This document shows positions 59,659 through 64,000 of a DNA stretch of 64,000 nt, piece after piece (the first letter of the stretch is position 1; each line of letters starts with the position of its first letter). This DNA comes from Amycolatopsis granulosa (GTDB lineage Bacteria > Actinomycetota > Actinomycetes > Mycobacteriales > Pseudonocardiaceae): contig NZ_JAANOV010000001.1 in NCBI RefSeq assembly GCF_011758745.1, positions 1,240,001-1,304,000 of the forward strand, written 5' to 3'. Both the position numbers and the translations under genes were made by a program. The notes below the pieces were generated by a model that did no database searches, was not told the DNA's origin, and worked only from the letters and a program-made list of their open reading frames with translations.

Positions 59659-60195
59659 TCAGGCGGCCGGCCCGGCGGGCGCCGGCCCCGGCGTCGCCGG
59701 CCCGACGTGGATCGAGTGGCTCTCCGGCGTCGCGTCGACCGGGCCCAGCGTCCAGGTCACCGTGATCCCCCGGTCCTCCGGGTGTTCCGGCTCGACCGTG
59801 ACGGCCAGCGGTGTCTGCTGCCGCTCGGGCGAGACGACGGTCCACGTCAGCTGCACGTAGGCCGAGGCACCGTCGCGCAGGTACACCGCCGGCGAGTCCT
59901 CCGGCGCGTCGTTGGCCACCAGCACGTCGTGCGCCCCCACCAGGCCCACCGGCACCACACCCGGGACGACGCAGGCCGCCCCCGGCTTCGCGGTGAACTG
60001 CAGGTACCCGCCACGGGTGCCCGCGGCCGCACCGCCGTAGCTCAGCGTGGTGTCCACCTGCTGCGTGTCCGTGCACCGCGGAACGGCCGGTTCCGCCTGG
60101 GCGGTTCCGACGGCCACCGTCCCGACAGCCGCCCCGACAGCCGCCGCGGCGGCAGCCACGGCCCCGGCGCGCCACCACATTCCAGCACTCCTCAT
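59659..60195 (-). CDS. Secreted DUF4232-like protein
   Basis: A 178-residue exported protein. Signal peptide at residues 1-35 (MWWRAGAVAAAAAAVGAAVG then ending TAQA), mature domain with Cys pair (VPRCTDTQ and GAACVVPG) and beta-strand pattern (YLQFTAKPG, SAYVQLTWTVV, GITVTWTLGPV) typical of DUF4232. Function unknown; such proteins are common on actinomycete surfaces. ATG 60195 has AAAGGGGAG upstream. The tail is Pro/Gly/Ala-rich. Confidence 0.8.
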   Translation of the reverse strand: MRSAGMWWRAGAVAAAAAAVGAAVGTVAVGTAQAEPAVPRCTDTQQVDTTLSYGGAAAGTRGGYLQFTAKPGAACVVPGVVPVGLVGAHDVLVANDAPEDSPAVYLRDGASAYVQLTWTVVSPERQQTPLAVTVEPEHPEDRGITVTWTLGPVDATPESHSIHVGPATPGPAPAGPAA

Positions 60196-60335
60196 CGATC
60201 TCCCCTTTCGCGTGAGCGATTCACCTCGTCGGCCTACATCGGGGAAGACGCTCACGGCGACGGGGAGGTGCGCCGGTGTGGGATTGGTCCCACACGGGCA
60301 ACCCGCGCGGCCCGGCGGATCCCGCCCGGCGGCGT

Positions 60336-60341
60336 TAGCGT
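60336..60341 (+). promoter_or_regulatory. -10 element of the exonuclease III gene, leaderless type
   Basis: TAGCGT seven bases before GTG 60349 with no Shine-Dalgarno, the pattern of leaderless actinomycete promoters. GTG 60340 overlaps the element and is a less likely start. Confidence 0.5.
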
Positions 60342-60348
60342 GGACGGC

Positions 60349-61212
60349 GTGCGCGTGGCGACCTGGAACGTGAACTCCGTGAAACAACGGATACCGCGGC
60401 TGCTGCCGTGGCTGGACCAGCGGCGCCCGGACGTGGTGTGCCTGCAGGAGACCAAAGTGGCCGACGACGCGTTCCGCGAGCTGCTCGGCGACGAGCTCGC
60501 CCGGCGCGGGTACGAGGTTGCGCTGGCCGGGGAACCGCGGTGGAACGGGGTCGCGATCCTGTCCAGGGCCGGGCTGGAGGACGTGGTCACCGGCGTGGCC
60601 GGCGCGCCCGGCTTCCCGCACCCGGAGGCCCGTGCGGTGGCCGCGACCTGCGGCGGCGTGCGCGTGCACTCGCTGTACGTGCCGAACGGCCGCACCCCGG
60701 GATCGGAGCACTACGAGTACAAGCTGGCGTGGCTCGCGGCGTTGCGGGACGTCGTCGCCGGCGGGCCGGACGCGGTCCTGCTGTGCGGCGACATGAACAT
60801 CGCACCCACCGACGCCGACGTCTTCGACCCCGCGGCGTACGCGGGCCACACCCACGTCACCCCCGCGGAACGCGCCGCGCTGGCCGAGCTGACCGGACTC
60901 GGCCTGCGCGACGTGATCCGGGACCGCTGGCCGTCCGAACGCGTCTTCACCTACTGGGACTACCGGGCCGGGATGTTCCACCAGGACCTCGGGATGCGCA
61001 TCGACCTGGTGCTCGCGTCGGCGCCGGTGGCGGGCCGGGTCGCCGCCGCCTGGGTCGACCGGCACGCGCGCAAGGGCACCGGGCCGAGTGATCACGCCCC
61101 GGTGATCGTCGACCTGGACGAAGCCCCGGACGGCGACATCGGCCCGGTGGTACCGCCCCCGTCCGCGCCCCGGGCTCGCCGGGGGCGGGTCACCCTGCCG
61201 CAGTCGAAGTGA
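60349..61212 (+). CDS. xth: Exodeoxyribonuclease III (AP endonuclease family)
   Basis: A 287-residue Mg-dependent nuclease of the ExoIII/EEP family, acting in base-excision repair at abasic sites. Motifs: VATWNVNSVKQR at the start, VCLQETKV (metal Glu), LYVPNGR, LLCGDMNIAPTDADVFDP (Asp/Asn pair), FTYWDYR, MRIDLVLAS and GPSDHAPVIVDL (catalytic Asp-His). Length is slightly above E. coli XthA (268), with a Pro/Arg-rich C-terminal tail. Confidence 0.93.
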   Translation: MRVATWNVNSVKQRIPRLLPWLDQRRPDVVCLQETKVADDAFRELLGDELARRGYEVALAGEPRWNGVAILSRAGLEDVVTGVAGAPGFPHPEARAVAATCGGVRVHSLYVPNGRTPGSEHYEYKLAWLAALRDVVAGGPDAVLLCGDMNIAPTDADVFDPAAYAGHTHVTPAERAALAELTGLGLRDVIRDRWPSERVFTYWDYRAGMFHQDLGMRIDLVLASAPVAGRVAAAWVDRHARKGTGPSDHAPVIVDLDEAPDGDIGPVVPPPSAPRARRGRVTLPQSK

Positions 61213-61256
61213 TCGCGATCGGCCACGGCGAGCGGCGGTGAGGTGCGCGGGGCGGC

Positions 61257-62375
61257 TCAGCCGTCGTGGAGGATGACCCCGCGGATGTTGCGCCCGGCGT
61301 GCATGTCGGCGTACGCCTGGTTGATCTCGTCCAGCCGGTAGGTCGTGGTGATCAGCTCGTCCAGCTTGAGCGTGCCGGCCCGGTACATCCGCGCCAGCCG
61401 GGTGATCTCGTAGGACGGCGTGCCCATCCCGAAGATCACTCCCTGGATGCGCTTCTGCATCATCGACAGGGCCCACAGGTTGATCGGCAGGCCCTCGTCC
61501 CGCACGTCGCCGATGCCGGTCACCACCACGGTGCCGAACTTGCCGATCGCGTTGACCGCCTGGGCGACGTGCTCGCCGGTGGTGACGCCCACGGCGACGA
61601 TCGCGGAGTGCGCGCCCTGGCCGTTGGTGACCGACCGGGCGAAGTCCGCGGCCTCGCCGAGGTCGCCGAACGCGTGGGTCGCCCCGAACTCCAGGGCCTT
61701 GTCCTGTTTGGACGCCACCGGGTCGACCGCGATGACGTGCGCCGCGCCCCGGGCCCGGGCGCCCTGCACCGCGTTCATGCCCACGCCGCCGACGCCCATG
61801 ACGATCACGGTGTCGCCGGCCGAGACCTCCGCGCCGTACTCGGCCGAGCCCCAGCCGGTCGGCACACCGCAGGACAACAGTGCGGCGACGGGGAACGGGA
61901 TGTCCGGGTCGATCCTGGTCAGCGAGTACTCGGGCACGATCGCGTGCTGGGCGAAGGTGCCGACCATGGTCATCTGGGCGACGTCCGCGCCGTCCAGGTG
62001 CGCCCGGTAGGTGCCGTCGGCCATACAGCCCGTGAGCGCGTACATGCCGAGGTCGCAAAGGTTGCCGCGGCCGGACGAGCAGGCCTCGCACCGCCCGCAG
62101 GAGGGCACGAACTGCGCCACGACGTGGTCGCCGACGGCGAGGTCGCGCACCCCCGGGCCGACCTCCTCCACGACCCCCGCGCCCTCGTGCCCGCCGATGA
62201 GCGGCAGGTGGGGCGTCGGCATGTCCCCGGTGCTCGCGTGGTCGTCGGAGTGGCACAACCCGGCCGCGGCGAACCGCACCCGGACCTCGTGCTCCTTCGG
62301 CTCGTCCAGGTCGATGTCCACGATCTGCCACTTGCCCGGCTGTTCGAGCAGCGCCGCCGCACGGGTTCGCATCAT
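61257..62375 (-). CDS. NDMA-dependent, zinc-containing alcohol dehydrogenase
   Basis: A 372-residue MDR-type dehydrogenase. Catalytic zinc ligands sit in GLCHSDDH and GGHEGAGVV; structural zinc ligands in CGRCEACSSGRGNLC; the cofactor site is VIVMGVGGVGMNAVQGA. MYALTGCMADGTYRAHLDG and the overall layout match the nicotinoprotein (N,N-dimethyl-4-nitrosoaniline-dependent) group of actinomycetes. ATG 62375 or the adjacent ATG 62372 is the start. A well-formed promoter with a KstR-like palindrome in its spacer precedes the gene, suggesting lipid- or sterol-responsive expression. Confidence 0.9.
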   Translation of the reverse strand: MMRTRAAALLEQPGKWQIVDIDLDEPKEHEVRVRFAAAGLCHSDDHASTGDMPTPHLPLIGGHEGAGVVEEVGPGVRDLAVGDHVVAQFVPSCGRCEACSSGRGNLCDLGMYALTGCMADGTYRAHLDGADVAQMTMVGTFAQHAIVPEYSLTRIDPDIPFPVAALLSCGVPTGWGSAEYGAEVSAGDTVIVMGVGGVGMNAVQGARARGAAHVIAVDPVASKQDKALEFGATHAFGDLGEAADFARSVTNGQGAHSAIVAVGVTTGEHVAQAVNAIGKFGTVVVTGIGDVRDEGLPINLWALSMMQKRIQGVIFGMGTPSYEITRLARMYRAGTLKLDELITTTYRLDEINQAYADMHAGRNIRGVILHDG

Positions 62376-62411
62376 TGCCCACCTTCACCTCGACCAGACG
62401 CCGACCTGGCG

Positions 62412-62440
62412 AAGGTAGAACAGGTTCTACTTCGCGTCAA
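62412..62440 (-). promoter_or_regulatory. Promoter with KstR-like operator for the alcohol dehydrogenase
   Basis: -35 TTGACG (62435-62440), 17-bp spacer, -10 TACCTT (62412-62417), minus strand. The spacer contains TAGAACAGGTTCTA (62416-62429), matching TnnAACnnGTTnnA, the established KstR operator of mycobacterial sterol catabolism. A bound TetR-type repressor would occlude the promoter. Confidence 0.65.
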
Positions 62441-62537
62441 GAAGCCCGGCGCACGGGGGCCGTTACCCCGCAGGTAATGGACGCTGGTCCGGCTGTCCCG
62501 GAGGATCGGGTGAACACCGACGGAGAGGACGGACGAC

Positions 62538-62879
62538 ATGACCGCCTACGCACTGGCCCACCTGATGCCCGCCGAGCCGCACCCGGACGTCTGCGAGTAC
62601 CTGGAGCGCATCCAGGCCACGCTCGACCCGTTCGGCGGCCGGTTCGTCGTGCACGGCGCGGCCGTCGAGGTCCGCGAGGGAAGCTGGCCCGGCCACCTGG
62701 TGATCATCGAGTTCCCCACCCTGGCGGACGCCCGCGCCTGGTACGACTCCCCCGCCTACCAGGCGATCCTGCCGCTGCGCGCCGATCACATCGACGGCGA
62801 CCTGCTGATCGTCGACGGTGTCGAGCCCGGGCACGACTCGGCCGCGATGGGACGAGCCATGCGCGCCGCCCTGGCGTAG
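62538..62879 (+). CDS. DUF1330-like protein
   Basis: A 113-residue ferredoxin-like dimeric alpha/beta barrel protein. Family features: AYALAHLMPAEPHPDVCEYL, RIQATLDPFGGRFVVHGAAV, LVIIEFPTLADARAWYDSPA and YQAILPLRAD. Members are small cytosolic proteins of unknown function. ATG 62538 has GGAGAGGACGG upstream. It is followed by the TIGR03086-like gene 102 bp downstream. Confidence 0.85.
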   Translation: MTAYALAHLMPAEPHPDVCEYLERIQATLDPFGGRFVVHGAAVEVREGSWPGHLVIIEFPTLADARAWYDSPAYQAILPLRADHIDGDLLIVDGVEPGHDSAAMGRAMRAALA

Positions 62880-62981
62880 TGCGTGACCGCCCGGCCACCG
62901 GGCGCAGTCCGCGCGGCACGGGTGTCGAGTGCGGCGCCCGCCGTTCGTCCTCGGGAGGTCATCGCGGGGAAGGAGTTCACG

Positions 62982-63560
62982 GTGGAGCCGATGGATCTGA
63001 TGGAGCGGTACCGGCGCGCGCAGGACGGGCTGGACGGGGTGCTGGCGGCGGTGCCGGCCGGCCGGTGGGACGCGCCGTCGAGGTGTGCGGAGTGGTCGGT
63101 GCGCGACGTCGCCGGTCACCTGATCTGGGGCCAGTGGCAGATGCGGTCGTGGGCGACCGGCGAGGCCGGCCCGGACCGCGCGGGCGCGCCGGGTTCGCCG
63201 CACCCCGGCGCGCTGACCGGGGACGACCCGGTGTCGGCCTGGCGTGCCGCGCGGGCGGCGTCGATGCCCGAGCTGACCGGGAAAGCGCTTGCGCGGCCCA
63301 CGCGGATCACCGGGATCGGCGACGTACCGCTGGCCGCGGTGGTGCCGCTCATGATCACCGACACCATCACGCACACCTGGGACATCGGGCGCGCGCTGGG
63401 GATGGACGTCCGGCTGGACGCGGACCTGGTGGCCCTGGCCGGCGACTGGGCCCGCGCCCACGTGGTGCGACGGCCCGGCTACTTCGGACCGGAGGTGCCG
63501 CCCCCGGACGGGGCGGACGCCCAGACCCGGCTGCTGGCGTTCCTCGGCCGCGCCGCCTGA
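62982..63560 (+). CDS. TIGR03086-like DinB-superfamily protein
   Basis: A 192-residue helical-bundle protein related to mycothiol-dependent maleylpyruvate isomerase and DinB-like metal-binding enzymes. Features include RYRRAQDGLDGVLAAVPAGR, WSVRDVAGHLIWGQW (His of the metal site) and LMITDTITHTWDIGRALGMD (second metal His motif, HTWD). It probably uses mycothiol or a metal for a detoxification step. GTG 62982 has AAGGAG upstream; a longer frame to 62883 is rejected because it lacks a ribosome-binding site. Confidence 0.83.
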   Translation: MEPMDLMERYRRAQDGLDGVLAAVPAGRWDAPSRCAEWSVRDVAGHLIWGQWQMRSWATGEAGPDRAGAPGSPHPGALTGDDPVSAWRAARAASMPELTGKALARPTRITGIGDVPLAAVVPLMITDTITHTWDIGRALGMDVRLDADLVALAGDWARAHVVRRPGYFGPEVPPPDGADAQTRLLAFLGRAA

Positions 63561-63588
63561 ACCACGCGCGTCCGCTGCCGGACGGGAA

Positions 63589-64000
63589 CTATTCCCCGGC
63601 GAGGGCGAGCACCGTGCGGGCCTGCTCCAGCATCGCGACGTCGAGGAAGGTGCCGTCGGCCAGGGCGATCGCGCCGACACCCGCCGCCGTGGCGTCGTCC
63701 AGCCGGGACAGCACCTCGCGAGCTCGCGAGACCTCCTGCTCGCTGGGCCGGAACGCGGCGCGGATCGTGTCCAGCTGGGACGGGTGGATCGCCGTGCGGC
63801 CGCGGAAGCCGAGTGCCCGCCCGGCCCGGCAGGACGCCGCGAGGCCGTCGAGGTCGCGCACGTTCGGGTAGACGGACATCACCGGCGGCACCAGGCGCGC
63901 GGCCCGGGCGGCGACGACGACGCGGCTGCGCGCCCAGGCCAGCCCGGCGTCGTCGGTGACCCCCAGGTCCGAGCGCAGGTCCGCCTCGCCCAGCCCGATC
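63589..64000 (-). CDS. CoA ester lyase (HpcH/HpaI aldolase, citrate lyase beta-like), C-terminal part
   Basis: Partial gene; its start is beyond base 64000. The visible 137 codons read GLGEADLRSDLGV, VMSVYPNVRDLDGLAASCRA, LGFRGRTAIHPSQLDTIRAA and FRPSEQEVSRAREVLSRLDD, matching the C-terminal half of CitE-like lyases, including the conserved GF-G-AIHP-Q element. Members cleave or form beta-hydroxyacyl-CoA or malyl-type thioesters. Confidence 0.88.
   Translation of the reverse strand, partial: IGLGEADLRSDLGVTDDAGLAWARSRVVVAARAARLVPPVMSVYPNVRDLDGLAASCRAGRALGFRGRTAIHPSQLDTIRAAFRPSEQEVSRAREVLSRLDDATAAGVGAIALADGTFLDVAMLEQARTVLALAGE

Overview
The window is very GC-rich, with strong third-position G/C bias, frequent GTG starts and many GTGA/ATGA stop-start overlaps. 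The gene content (rimP-nusA-ylxR-infB, LysX fused to lysyl-tRNA synthetase, MurT/GatD, F420-type oxidoreductases, an NDMA-type alcohol dehydrogenase, an ECF41-like sigma factor) indicates an actinomycete chromosome, most likely Pseudonocardiaceae and plausibly Amycolatopsis. The genus is an inference; no database was searched.

Layout. 1-3051: translation and transcription operon rimP-nusA-ylxR-infB on the minus strand, with infB cut by the window edge. 3159-12294: lipoproteins, a class V aminotransferase-like enzyme, a rhomboid-like protease, a dual-specificity-type phosphatase, an amidohydrolase, a serine hydrolase and a fused homocysteine methyltransferase/methylenetetrahydrofolate reductase. 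12555-14298: a tRNA(CAT) gene whose 3' half plus downstream sequence is repeated 809 bp away as a 109-bp direct repeat. Around the repeats lie a GntR-regulator fragment, a frameshifted integrase fragment and a lower-GC hypothetical gene: the scar of an integrated element. 14712-18404: exported deacetylase-like protein, beta-propeller lipoprotein, trypsin-like protease and STAS regulator. 18537-23709: a SsuABC/TauT-type ABC transporter divergent from a CitA/CitB-type two-component system. 23726-27083: small oxidoreductase, MarR/SRPBCC pair and TetR/MFS pair, the two divergent pairs having visible palindromic operators. 27093-31356: HTH protein, flavin reductase-like protein, a possible attenuated leader, a small ACT-like protein, an ABC-F ATPase with a structured leader, and an ECF sigma factor.

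31377-42495 is the most coherent functional block: LysX (lysyl-phosphatidylglycerol synthase fused to LysRS), a membrane-anchored esterase overlapping it, MurT-GatD (lipid II amidation), an OmpR-type two-component system and two more membrane-anchored esterases. Both LysX and MurT/GatD lower the negative charge of the envelope. The three esterase genes carry CTGA direct repeats upstream of leaderless-type promoters, suggesting one regulon.

42564-48415 is a glcDEF-lctP operon for lactate or glycolate uptake and oxidation, divergent from a ChrB-N-domain gene. 48552-55343: PAP2 phosphatase, two MFS transporters, a dimethylformamidase-beta-like lipoprotein and a second ABC-F ATPase. 55394-56034: VapBC-type toxin-antitoxin pair with a palindromic operator. 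56073-64000: cytochrome P450, LLM oxidoreductase, SRPBCC protein, HxlR regulator, DUF4232-like protein, exonuclease III, NDMA-type alcohol dehydrogenase with a KstR-like box in its promoter, DUF1330-like protein, TIGR03086-like protein and a partial CoA ester lyase.
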